A stretch of DNA of 13,853 nucleotides, taken from assembly GCA_022572105.1 (NCBI GenBank), contig JACZWN010000010.1, positions 1-13,853 of the forward strand. The letters are read 5' to 3'. The DNA comes from Pseudomonadota bacterium. Its GTDB lineage: Bacteria > Pseudomonadota > Alphaproteobacteria > Kiloniellales > J153. The position numbers were made by a program, and so were the translations under genes. Within the stretch, counting starts at the first letter, position 1. Every line of letters starts with the position of its first letter. Below the pieces are notes generated by a model. It ran no database searches. It saw only the letters and a program-made list of their open reading frames with translations, and had not been told where the DNA came from. Shown here piece after piece: positions 1 through 8,193 of the stretch.

Positions 1-1166
<1,166 letters not shown>

Positions 1167-1215
1167 GTCCGAATCGGTCAGGCCCCGGCGGGCCCGAGCG
1201 GCCGGCGGCGAATAG

Positions 1216-1239
1216 GCGTAGCGTAAAGCGTAGCGTAAG
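1216..1239. repeat. Two tandem 12-bp copies just before cvpA
   Basis: GCGTAGCGTAAA at 1216-1227 is followed directly by GCGTAGCGTAAG at 1228-1239, an 11/12 match. The second copy ends in the TAAGG that serves as a weak Shine-Dalgarno, only two bases from the cvpA ATG. It looks like a local duplication; no function is implied. Confidence 0.7.
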
Positions 1240-1241
1240 GT

Positions 1242-1934
1242 ATGGAAGCGCCTCCCATTAACCTGACCGATGCCGCGGTTGTGCTGGTGATCCTGATATC
1301 GGGCCTGCTCGCCTTCTTCCGCGGGCTGGTCCACGAGATCCTGGCGGTCATCTCCTGGATCGGGGCCGGGCTCGCGACCCTTTACGGATTTCCCTACCTC
1401 CAGCCACGCGTCCGCGAGTTGATCACGGTTCCCTTGATCGCGGACATGACGGCCGGCGTCGCCATCTTCCTGATCGCGCTGATCGTGCTCTCGATCTTGA
1501 CCCGGATCCTCTCGCGCCGGGTTCGCACCAGCGCGCTCGGGCCGCTCGACCGCTCGCTCGGGCTGGTCTTCGGCTTCCTGCGCGGGGCGGTGCTGGTCTG
1601 CGTCGCCTGGCTGATATTCGCCTGGCTGCTGCCGCGCGAGGACCATCCGGAATGGATCACCGAAGCCAAGCTCCGGCCGCTGGTCGCGCGCGGCAGCGTC
1701 CTGCTGGTCGGGCTCCTGCCCGAGCGGCTGCGCGGCGGGCCGGCCGCGATACCGGGCGCAGCGGTAAGCGAGGCCGAGCAACTGCGCGCCATCCGACGGG
1801 AGTATCAAAATTTGCTCAACCCGCCGACAAAAGGCGATGCGCCGGAGAACGAACCCGGTTATAACACCCGCGAGCGGGACGAGATGCAGCGTGCCATCGA
1901 GGGCATCGGCGGATCCAAGGAGGGTGCCGAATGA
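1242..1934 (+). CDS. cvpA: CvpA family inner-membrane protein
   Basis: CvpA (colicin V production family) is an inner-membrane protein linked in enterobacteria to colicin V export and envelope homeostasis; its biochemical role is not settled. The 230-aa product has four predicted membrane segments, near residues 10-26, 31-50, 66-88 and 106-127. The family-typical stretch GPLDRSLGLVFGFLRG comes just before the fourth segment, and a charged hydrophilic tail of about 100 residues follows it. The ATG is preceded by a weak TAAGG only two bases away. Its TGA overlaps the purF start as ATGA, which implies translational coupling. The cvpA-purF pairing is common in proteobacteria, and radA just upstream fits the alphaproteobacterial order. 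Confidence 0.9.
   Translation: MEAPPINLTDAAVVLVILISGLLAFFRGLVHEILAVISWIGAGLATLYGFPYLQPRVRELITVPLIADMTAGVAIFLIALIVLSILTRILSRRVRTSALGPLDRSLGLVFGFLRGAVLVCVAWLIFAWLLPREDHPEWITEAKLRPLVARGSVLLVGLLPERLRGGPAAIPGAAVSEAEQLRAIRREYQNLLNPPTKGDAPENEPGYNTRERDEMQRAIEGIGGSKEGAE
1917..1924 (+). promoter_or_regulatory. Shine-Dalgarno of purF
   Basis: AAGGAGGG sits six bases before the ATG at 1931, inside the end of cvpA. It is the strongest ribosome site in the window. It fixes the purF start even though the resulting N-terminus is longer than usual. Confidence 0.85.
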
Positions 1935-3442
1935 CCACCACCCATCCCTTCGACCCTCATCCGGGCGCCCCCTTGCCGGACGCCCCCGTGCTGGACGCCC
2001 CCTTTCTAGACGACGACAAGCTGCACGACGCCTGCGGGGTGTTCGGTATCTACGGCGACGCCGATGCCGCGGCGCACACGGTCCTCGGCCTGCACGCCCT
2101 GCAGCACCGCGGCCAGGAGGCGGCGGGCCTGGTCGCCTACGACGGCAAGCAGTTCAACGCTCACCGCGAGCTGGGCCTGGTCGGCGACATCTTCTCCCAC
2201 GAGCGGATCATGAACCGCCTGGTCGGCCACGCGGCGATCGGGCACGTGCGCTACGCGACGGCCGGCGAGACGGCGCTGCGCAACGTGCAGCCGCTGTTCG
2301 CCGATCTGCAGTTCGGCGGTTTCTCCCTGGCGCACAACGGCAACCTGACCAACGCGCTGGCACTGCGCCGCCAGTTGGTCGAGCGCGGCTCGCTGTTCCA
2401 ATCGACCTCGGACACCGAGGTCATCGTCCACCTCATGGCGACCTCCGAGTTCCACTCCGTGGTCGACCGCATGACCGACGCGTTGCGCCAGATCGAGGGC
2501 GCCTATTCGCTGGTCGCGCTGACCGATTCCTGCGTTTTCGGGGTGCGCGATCCCCTGGGCGTCAGGCCGCTCGTGGTCGGCCGCCTCGGGAAGGCGCACA
2601 TCGTCACCTCGGAGACCTGCGCCCTCGACATCATCGGGGCCGAGTTGGTGCGCGAGGTGGAGGCCGGCGAGATGGTGGTGCTCGACGACTCGGGCGTGCA
2701 CTCCTTGCGCCCCTTCCCGCCCACGCCCCAGCGCTTCTGCATCTTCGAGTACATCTATTTCGCGCGGCCCGACTCGTTCATGGAGGGCTCCAGCGTCTAC
2801 GAGCGGCGCAAGCGCATCGGGGTGGAACTCGCGCACGAGAGCGGAGTCGAGGCCGACGTGGTCATCCCGGTGCCCGATTCCGGCGTCCCGGCGGCGATCG
2901 GCTACGCCGAGGCCGCGGGCATCCCCTTCGAGCTCGGCATCATCCGCAACCACTACGTCGGGCGCACCTTCATCGAGCCGGCCCAGCGGATCCGCAACCT
3001 GGGCGTCCGGCTGAAGCACAACGCCAACCGGGCGAGCCTGGCCGGCAAGCGGGTGATCTTGGTCGACGATTCGATCGTGCGCGGCACCACCTCGATCAAG
3101 ATCGTCGAGATGGTGCGCGCCGCCGGCGCGACCGAGGTGCACATGCGCATCGCGGCGCCGCCGACCGCCCATTCCTGCTTCTACGGCATCAACACGCCGG
3201 ACCTGAGCGAGCTGCTCGCCTCGAGGATGGACGTGCCCGCCATGACCAAGCACATCGGCGCCAACAGCCTCGCCTTCGTCTCCATGGACGGGCTGTACCG
3301 GGCCATGGGCGAATCCGGGCGCAACCCCGAGAGCCCGCAGTTCTGCGACGCCTGCTTCACCGGCGATTATCCGACCCAGCTCACCGACCGCGACGGCGAC
3401 GACGAGGCGACCCAGTTGTCGCTGCTCGCCGAACTCGCCTGA
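1931..3442 (+). CDS. purF: Amidophosphoribosyltransferase
   Basis: PurF catalyses the committed step of de novo purine synthesis: PRPP and glutamine give phosphoribosylamine in the cytoplasm. The 503-aa protein has a class II (Ntn) glutamine amidotransferase domain starting at the predicted nucleophile Cys35 (motif ACGVFGIYG, then ALQHRGQEAAG). A phosphoribosyltransferase domain follows, with the PRPP loop VILVDDSIVRGTTS near residues 375-388. Cys270, Cys416, Cys472 and Cys475 lie where the Bacillus-type enzyme binds a 4Fe-4S cluster, so this is predicted to be the iron-sulphur, propeptide-processed type. The 34 residues before Cys35 would be the removed propeptide. They are long and repetitive (DAPV, DAPF, DDD). 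The gene overlaps cvpA by 4 bases. Its TGA is the first triplet of an inverted-repeat element. Confidence 0.97.
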   Translation: MTTTHPFDPHPGAPLPDAPVLDAPFLDDDKLHDACGVFGIYGDADAAAHTVLGLHALQHRGQEAAGLVAYDGKQFNAHRELGLVGDIFSHERIMNRLVGHAAIGHVRYATAGETALRNVQPLFADLQFGGFSLAHNGNLTNALALRRQLVERGSLFQSTSDTEVIVHLMATSEFHSVVDRMTDALRQIEGAYSLVALTDSCVFGVRDPLGVRPLVVGRLGKAHIVTSETCALDIIGAELVREVEAGEMVVLDDSGVHSLRPFPPTPQRFCIFEYIYFARPDSFMEGSSVYERRKRIGVELAHESGVEADVVIPVPDSGVPAAIGYAEAAGIPFELGIIRNHYVGRTFIEPAQRIRNLGVRLKHNANRASLAGKRVILVDDSIVRGTTSIKIVEMVRAAGATEVHMRIAAPPTAHSCFYGINTPDLSELLASRMDVPAMTKHIGANSLAFVSMDGLYRAMGESGRNPESPQFCDACFTGDYPTQLTDRDGDDEATQLSLLAELA

Positions 3443-3482
3443 TACCAAAGGTCGTTGATATTGACCCGTTTCACCGCGGCGA

Positions 3483-3561
3483 TTTTTGCCGCCAGTCAGG
3501 AGCGCGTCGCGCCGCGGTGCCCGACACCGCAAGCGACGCGCGACGCCGCTGGCGACAAAAA
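3483..3561. other. Left internal hairpin of the palindromic element
   Basis: TTTTTG at 3483-3488 pairs with CAAAAA at 3556-3561. After one mismatch, CGCCAG (3490-3495) pairs with CTGGCG (3549-3554). After an internal loop, GCGCGTCGC (3502-3510) pairs perfectly with GCGACGCGC (3533-3541). The apex is GCGGTG / CACCGC (3514-3519 / 3525-3530) around a five-base loop. The nested pairing could fold in RNA from either strand. Confidence 0.7.
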
Positions 3562-3578
3562 GCGCCCGGCCCTTCGGG

Positions 3579-3688
3579 TGGGGCACATCGGCCCGCCGGG
3601 TGCGTTCCGGCGCTTGCCCGCCATCTGAGAAGGTGGGGTCCCGCATCGCGCCACGCGCCGCGCCTGCCCGGCGGGCCGATGTGCCCCA
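3579..3688. other. Right internal hairpin of the palindromic element
   Basis: The 22 bases at 3579-3600 (starting TGGGGCACATCGG) are the exact reverse complement of 3667-3688, with a 66-base GC-rich loop between. The right arm ends directly against the outer right terminal repeat at 3689. No uracil tract follows on either strand, so it is not a textbook intrinsic terminator. Confidence 0.8.
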
Positions 3689-3719
3689 TGAAATGGGTCA
3701 ATATCAAGGATCGTTGGTA

Positions 3720-4436
3720 TCAGTCGAACAGGGCGTTGATTTCGTCCTGGGTAATGCCCTGGTTCTCCAGTTGCGGGCCGCTCATGAGGGCGTCGTCGCC
3801 GGCCGACGGATCGCTGGCGACCGGAAGATCCATGAAGGCCTCCGCTCCCCAGATGCCGATCATCGCCAGGATCTTTTCCTCGATGAATTGGATGGTCTTG
3901 ATGACCTTGTTGATGCGCTGGCCGGTGATGTCCTGGAAGCTGCAGGCCTCGAAGATCTTGATGATCTCGTTGGCCATTTCGTCGCCCAGTGAGGCCACTT
4001 CCTCGTCGTCGGGATGGAGGCCGGTGATCGTCCGGACCAGGGTTTCCATCCGCTCACTTGCGGCGAGGATGTCGTGGGTAGAGGCCTCGGTGGCCACCAC
4101 GATGGCGTCCAGCTCGCCGGCCGCCAATTTCATCCGGTCATCTTCCTCGGCCATGGGGTGCTTGATGGATGCGATCTCGAGCTTGGCGCGCCCGATTATG
4201 CGCACCATCTGGGCGATCTCCACGCGCACCTCGAGGGACTCCGTGAAGGCCGGATGGTCTTCGTCGAGCTCGACGGTTTGGTTAATTTGCGCCTGGCGCA
4301 GCCCCGCGACCTCTTCACGCAACTCCTGGATGGCGTGAAGGAGTTCCGCGTTGCCGACCCCGTTCTCTCGACCCAGCCGGCGAATCTTCAGTTGGCGCTC
4401 GGCGCTGAATTCCTTGCGCGGCTCATGATATGCCAT
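3720..4436 (-). CDS. cheZ: CheZ-type protein phosphatase of CheY-P
   Basis: CheZ dephosphorylates the chemotaxis regulator CheY-P and so resets the flagellar motor signal in the cytoplasm. The predicted 238-aa product is largely helical. It carries the family active-site stretch SFQDITGQRINKV, with Asp169 and Gln173 matching the catalytic pair Asp143 and Gln147 of the E. coli enzyme. The C-terminus, after an acidic linker, is ITQDEINALFD, which resembles CheY-P-binding peptides. I chose the ATG at 4434-4436 because GGGAG lies seven bases upstream; the reading frame is open to 4535, but the extra residues look unrelated. The stop codon is the tip of the inverted-repeat element shared with purF. 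No other che genes are nearby, so this is an orphan cheZ beside a divergent sensor kinase. Confidence 0.85.
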   Translation of the reverse strand: MAYHEPRKEFSAERQLKIRRLGRENGVGNAELLHAIQELREEVAGLRQAQINQTVELDEDHPAFTESLEVRVEIAQMVRIIGRAKLEIASIKHPMAEEDDRMKLAAGELDAIVVATEASTHDILAASERMETLVRTITGLHPDDEEVASLGDEMANEIIKIFEACSFQDITGQRINKVIKTIQFIEEKILAMIGIWGAEAFMDLPVASDPSAGDDALMSGPQLENQGITQDEINALFD

Positions 4437-4737
4437 CGCTTGTCTCCCGTGGTCCCGTTGGATGACCGGATGCTCGGCACCCTTCCGAAGGTCGGGAAAT
4501 ACAGAGAAAAAATTAAAATCCCGTGAGCCGGCCACGATAACCCGGCGCGTGACGGATCGGATGCCCCAACCATGGTGTCGCGCGAGGCCGGGACCGCCGG
4601 GGCTCGACGGCGTGGTCCGGCCGATTCGAGGGCACCTCGGTTAGGAATTTTTAACCAATTTCAGTCATGACTCCTCCAACGGATATCCGGGATTTTACGT
4701 ATGCCCGGTCGGGCGCGGTGGCGCGTTTCACCTGAGC
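4437..4737. other. Divergent intergenic region between cheZ and the kinase
   Basis: About 300 bases without a convincing gene. Two AT-rich patches stand out, at 4497-4522 (likely cheZ promoter side) and 4640-4690 (kinase side). The second holds GGTTA at 4639-4643 facing TAACC at 4652-4656. I could not find a -35/-10 pair good enough to assign. Confidence 0.5.
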
Positions 4738-7629
4738 GTGCCGGCCGGGGCGGTCCCGGCGGATTCGGCCGGAAAAGGCCATTCTGGCGGGGTATCCGGC
4801 TTCAGGTCGGGATTTGATGGGGCAGGTCCGCTACGGAGGTTGTCCATTTTTGGCAGACTCAACAACCTGAAGATCAAGACGGCGGGCGCGGCGATCTCGG
4901 GCCTGCTGATGCTGCTCGCCGCAGCCTCCGCGGCGGTCTCCTACGTGACCCTGGCCGAAATCGATCGCGTGGGCGAGACCTGGCAACGCCTCGACACGCA
5001 AGCCGCGGCGAAAGGCGATATCCTGAGCGGCCTGCGCGGCGCTCTCGGTTATGGCGGCGTGATCCACCGGTTCAAGAACTTCGTGCTGCGCAAGGATCGC
5101 CCTCTGATCATCGAGGTTAACGAGAAACTGTCCGAGGTTTCGGACGCGCTGAAGGCCTATTCGGCGCTCGGCGTCAGCGACCTCGAGAAGGCGGCGCTCG
5201 CGGACATCCAGGCGACGTTCGCGAAGTACCAAAAGGCCCTTGCCGTGGCCGAGCGGATGGCGGGCGCCGGCGCCTCGTCCCGGGAGATCGACCGGGTCGT
5301 AAGGATCGACGACACTGCGGCGCTCCGGGCCATGGCGACCTTGGACACCGAGCTCTTGGCAATCCGCCGCGCCAACGCGCAAGGCATCGAGCGAGCGGTC
5401 GTGCTGGTCCAAGACATCGTTGTAACCGGGGCGATGGGGACCGGCATGCTGATCGTTCTTTTGATCGCCAGCTGTCTGTGGTTCACCCGGTTCCGCATCG
5501 CCAAGCCGCTTTCCGCGTTGGCGGGCGCCATAGAGACCTTGGCGGGCGGCGACCTCACGGTTGAGATCCCGTCCGCCGATCATCGCGACGAAGTCGGCGC
5601 CATGGTGAAGGCCGTGCATGTCGTCAAGGAAAACGCCATCCGGCGCGAGCACGCGGAGGACGCGCTGCGCGAGGCGCGCGACACCCTCGAGCGGCGGGTC
5701 GAGGAACGGACCGCGCAGCTGGAAAAGGCCAACGCCGATCTTCAGGAAGAGATCGCCGAGCGCGAGAAGGCCAAAGTAGCGCTTCGGGAAAGCGAGGAGC
5801 GGTTCAGTGCCGTGGTCAACCACTCGCCCACCAAGATCCATATCAAGGACTTGGCAGGAAGGTATCTTCTGGTCAACAAGGAAGCCGAGGCGTTGTTCGG
5901 CGTCACCGACGAGAAAGCCAGGACGAAAACCACCTTCGATCTGTTCTCCGAGGAACAAGCCGAGGCTTTCCGAGCCCACGACCTGGCCGTCCTGGAAACC
6001 GGTCACGCCGTCGAACGAGAGGAAGTGTTCGTCCGCGAAGACGGTCCGCACACGTTCTTTACGGTAAAGTTTCCGATCCGCGATGGCGGCGGCGAGATCG
6101 TGGCGATCGGCGCGATCGGAACCGACATCACCGATCGCAAGCGCACGGAGGAGGCGCTGCGCGCCTCGGAAAGCCGGCTCTCCGGCATACTCAACATGGC
6201 TCCCGAGGCCGTCATCTCGGTGGATCGGCGCTGGCGCGTACAGCTCTTCAACAAGGGCGCGGAAGCGATTTTCGGCTATTCGGCCGAGGAGATCCTCGGA
6301 CAGCCCTTGGATATCCTGCTCCCATCGCGCCTCAGGCAAAAGCACCGCGACAATATCGAGACTTTCGCGGCCGCGCCCGAGCCGGCCCGCTTGATGAACG
6401 CGCGTGACGGAATCGTGGGACTCCGCAAGGACGGGACCGAGTTTCCGGCGGAGGCCTCGATTTCCAAACTCGAACTGGGCGGTGAAACCATATTCACCGT
6501 CATGCTTCACGACGTCACCGAGCGAAAGCGCGCGCGCCAGAAGATTATGGAGTTGGCGAGATTCCCCGACGAGAACCCGTATCCCGTGCTCCGCGTCACG
6601 GCGGAGGGCGACGTGCTCTATGCCAATGAGGCGGCCCGGGCCGTGGACTCGTTACTGTCCGGCGGGAACGGCATGGACCTCTACGCGCCCCTCGGGGGGG
6701 CGGTCCGGGAGGTCGCGGTCTCCGGCACCCGGCGGGAGGTCGAGTTCGACTTCGGCGACCGGATCTTCGCCTTCGTGCTCGCCACCGTGTCCGAGGAGTC
6801 GTATATCAACCTGTACGGTCGCGACATCACCGAGCGCAAACGAGCCGACGCGGAGATCCGCCTGGCCAAGGAGGAAGCCGAGCTCGCCAACCGGGCGAAG
6901 TCGGAGTTCCTGGCCAACATGAGCCACGAGCTGCGCACCCCCTTGAACGCCATCATCGGCTTCTCGGAGATCATCAAGAACGAGATCTTGGGGTCGATCG
7001 GTAACGAGCGCTATCGCGAATACGCGGGCGACATTCACGAATCCGGCGAGCACCTGCTGGGGCTGATCAACGACGTGCTGGACCTGTCGAAGGTCGAGTC
7101 GGGCAATGCCGAGCTCCACGAAGAGGACGTCCCGCTGTCGGACATCATGGAGAGCTGTATGCGCCTGATGCGGGAACGGGCGCGCAAGGGCGGCGTCGGC
7201 CTGGAAGCGGAGATCGCCCACGGTGCGGCTCTCGCGCTGCGTGCCGACGCGCGCATGCTCAAGCAAATCCTCGTCAACCTGTTGTCCAACGCGGTCAAGT
7301 TCACGCCGGCGGGCGGCAAGGTACTGATCAAGGCCTGGCACAACCCGCAAAGCGGTTACGTCCTGCAGGTGGTCGACACCGGCATCGGCATCGCGCTGCA
7401 CGACATCCCGAAGGCGCTCTCCAGGTTCGGGCAGGTCGACAGCGAACTGGCCCGCAAGTACGAGGGCAGCGGGCTCGGCCTGCCGCTGACCAAGGCCTTG
7501 GTCGAGTTGCACGGCGGCTACCTGGACCTGCAGAGCGAGGTCGGCGCCGGAACCACCGTGACCGTGCGTTTTCCCGCCGAGCGGGTCATCGGCGCGAGGG
7601 CCGCGAAGAAGCGTATCCCCGCGGCTTGA
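4738..7629 (+). CDS. Membrane sensor histidine kinase with HAMP and three PAS-like domains
   Basis: Senses an unknown signal at the inner membrane and autophosphorylates for transfer to a response regulator. Numbering from GTG 4738 (963 aa): membrane segment 49-72; periplasmic helical domain about 73-225 with GYGGVIHRFKNFVLR; membrane segment 227-249; HAMP 250-303; coiled coil to about 348; PAS 349-473; PAS 474-598; a degenerate PAS about 602-705; HisKA with phospho-acceptor His730 in NMSHELRTPLNA; HATPase with N-box around Asn851, G1 box DTGIGIA at Asp880, and GSGLGLPL. No receiver domain is fused and no regulator gene is adjacent, so the partner is unknown. The start is uncertain: GTG 4738 has no clear ribosome site, and its first 34 residues look non-conserved. 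TTG 4840, giving 929 aa, would place the start just before the family-like SIFGRLNNLKIKT. Confidence 0.92.
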   Translation: MPAGAVPADSAGKGHSGGVSGFRSGFDGAGPLRRLSIFGRLNNLKIKTAGAAISGLLMLLAAASAAVSYVTLAEIDRVGETWQRLDTQAAAKGDILSGLRGALGYGGVIHRFKNFVLRKDRPLIIEVNEKLSEVSDALKAYSALGVSDLEKAALADIQATFAKYQKALAVAERMAGAGASSREIDRVVRIDDTAALRAMATLDTELLAIRRANAQGIERAVVLVQDIVVTGAMGTGMLIVLLIASCLWFTRFRIAKPLSALAGAIETLAGGDLTVEIPSADHRDEVGAMVKAVHVVKENAIRREHAEDALREARDTLERRVEERTAQLEKANADLQEEIAEREKAKVALRESEERFSAVVNHSPTKIHIKDLAGRYLLVNKEAEALFGVTDEKARTKTTFDLFSEEQAEAFRAHDLAVLETGHAVEREEVFVREDGPHTFFTVKFPIRDGGGEIVAIGAIGTDITDRKRTEEALRASESRLSGILNMAPEAVISVDRRWRVQLFNKGAEAIFGYSAEEILGQPLDILLPSRLRQKHRDNIETFAAAPEPARLMNARDGIVGLRKDGTEFPAEASISKLELGGETIFTVMLHDVTERKRARQKIMELARFPDENPYPVLRVTAEGDVLYANEAARAVDSLLSGGNGMDLYAPLGGAVREVAVSGTRREVEFDFGDRIFAFVLATVSEESYINLYGRDITERKRADAEIRLAKEEAELANRAKSEFLANMSHELRTPLNAIIGFSEIIKNEILGSIGNERYREYAGDIHESGEHLLGLINDVLDLSKVESGNAELHEEDVPLSDIMESCMRLMRERARKGGVGLEAEIAHGAALALRADARMLKQILVNLLSNAVKFTPAGGKVLIKAWHNPQSGYVLQVVDTGIGIALHDIPKALSRFGQVDSELARKYEGSGLGLPLTKALVELHGGYLDLQSEVGAGTTVTVRFPAERVIGARAAKKRIPAA

Positions 7630-7797
7630 TCCCGGCTCCGCCCGGCGATTCAGGTCCGCGGCGGCCGGTCCTCGACGCGGGCCGCCGGCGCGATCGCGCC
7701 ATGACCCGGCGCACGGCCGGCCAAGCCTTTGTGCTTCATGAAAAATTAGTGGCGTTGCGGGTATTCTTGGCGCGCATGGACGGTCGGAGCCGGGTCG

Positions 7798-7932
7798 ATG
7801 ATTGTGATCGCTATTTTTCTCGGGCTGGTCGCCGCCGCGGCGGGCGTGGCGTTCTGGAACGACCGCCGGTCGCCGGGCTGGCAAGCCCCGCGCGAGCGAA
7901 AGGAACCCCGCTTTCCCGCCACCTCGCGCTAA
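7798..7932 (+). CDS. Predicted 44-aa single-span membrane protein
   Basis: ATG at 7798 to TAA at 7930-7932. GGAG at 7786-7789 lies eight bases before the ATG, a good ribosome site. The product starts MIVIAIFLGLVAAAAGVAFW, a clean hydrophobic segment of about 19 residues, and then turns strongly basic (NDRRSPGWQAPRERK). This fits one membrane span with a short cytoplasmic basic tail. I do not recognise a family. It lies 168 bases after the kinase gene and points towards the terminator of tRNA-Asn. It may be an independent small gene; conservation in relatives would decide. Confidence 0.5.
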   Translation: MIVIAIFLGLVAAAAGVAFWNDRRSPGWQAPRERKEPRFPATSR

Positions 7933-7988
7933 GAGCCCGCACGCTTCGCGGACGCCTCGCTGTCACGGACACACAGAGAAATCGACAA

Positions 7989-8014
7989 GGGCCCGGCCGC
8001 TTTCGGCCAGGCCC
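7989..8014 (-). terminator. Terminator-like hairpin after tRNA-Asn
   Basis: On the minus strand an 11-bp stem (GGGCCTGGCCG with CGGCCGGGCCC, one G-T pair) closes a four-base loop AAAG. It starts ten bases after the encoded CCA of the tRNA. The tail TTGTCGATTT has interrupted T residues, so termination may be moderate. Confidence 0.7.
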
Positions 8015-8024
8015 TCGTCTATGT

Positions 8025-8100
8025 TGGCTCCGCGGGCAGGACTCGAACCTGCGACATGGTGGTTAACAGCCACCTGCTCTACCAACTGAGCTACCGCGGA
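8025..8100 (-). tRNA. tRNA-Asn(GTT)
   Basis: Read on the minus strand the acceptor arms are TCCGCGG and CCGCGGA with discriminator G. The D-arm is GCTCAGTTGGTAGAGC, the anticodon loop CTGTTAA gives anticodon GTT, and the T-arm is GCAGG-TTCGAGT-CCTGC. The 3' CCA is encoded (8025-8027). The body is 73 nt plus CCA. Confidence 0.97.
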
Positions 8101-8164
8101 TTAGGGGACCGCTGGGCCCCGGGGGCCCGGGCGATCCAGCCGCGCCGCCGGTGCGCGCCGCGGG

Positions 8165-8193
8165 TTTATATCAAAGCCCCGCGCGGCCCGCAA
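8165..8193 (-). promoter_or_regulatory. Promoter of tRNA-Asn
   Basis: On the minus strand TTGCGG (8188-8193) and TATAAA (8165-8170) are separated by exactly 17 bases, a good sigma-70-type pair. Transcription would begin near 8158, giving a leader of about 58 bases before the mature tRNA. Confidence 0.65.

Larger units (their letters stand above)
3440..3722. repeat. 283-bp palindromic element with 34-bp terminal inverted repeats
   Basis: The left arm at 3440-3473 begins TGATACCAA and ends TTGACCCGTTTCA. The right arm at 3689-3722 is its reverse complement at 30 of 34 positions. Two further hairpins fill the interior (3483-3561 and 3579-3688). The outermost triplet on each side is the TGA stop of the flanking convergent gene, purF on the left and cheZ on the right. 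No convincing target-site duplication is visible, and no ORF inside resembles a transposase. The layout suggests a MITE-like or REP-like intergenic repeat, or a structured bidirectional terminator. Copy number elsewhere in the genome cannot be judged from one window. Confidence 0.85.

Noticed and set aside
3471..3707. 78-codon ORF inside the palindromic element
   Set aside because: It consists of stem sequences and lacks a ribosome site or protein-like composition; most likely a by-product of the repeat.
3430..3735. Target-site duplication flanking the palindromic element
   Set aside because: The bases outside the arms (AACTCGCC on the left, GTCGAACA on the right) are not direct repeats, so transposition cannot be shown from this locus.
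1837..4338. 833-codon plus-strand frame over purF and antisense to cheZ
   Set aside because: Long only because stop codons are rare at this GC content; it is out of frame with purF and opposite to cheZ, both of which have clear family motifs.
4437..4535. N-terminal extension of CheZ to 4535
   Set aside because: The ATG at 4436 has a good Shine-Dalgarno at seven bases, and the extension runs through an AT-rich promoter-like patch.
4639..4656. CtrA-type site (TTAA-N7-TTAA) near the kinase gene
   Set aside because: The halves read TTAG and TTAA with a six-base gap, so both sequence and spacing fail the consensus.
7626..8066. 146-codon ORF reading into tRNA-Asn
   Set aside because: Its C-terminus GQDSNLRHGG is the familiar artefact of translating a tRNA gene.
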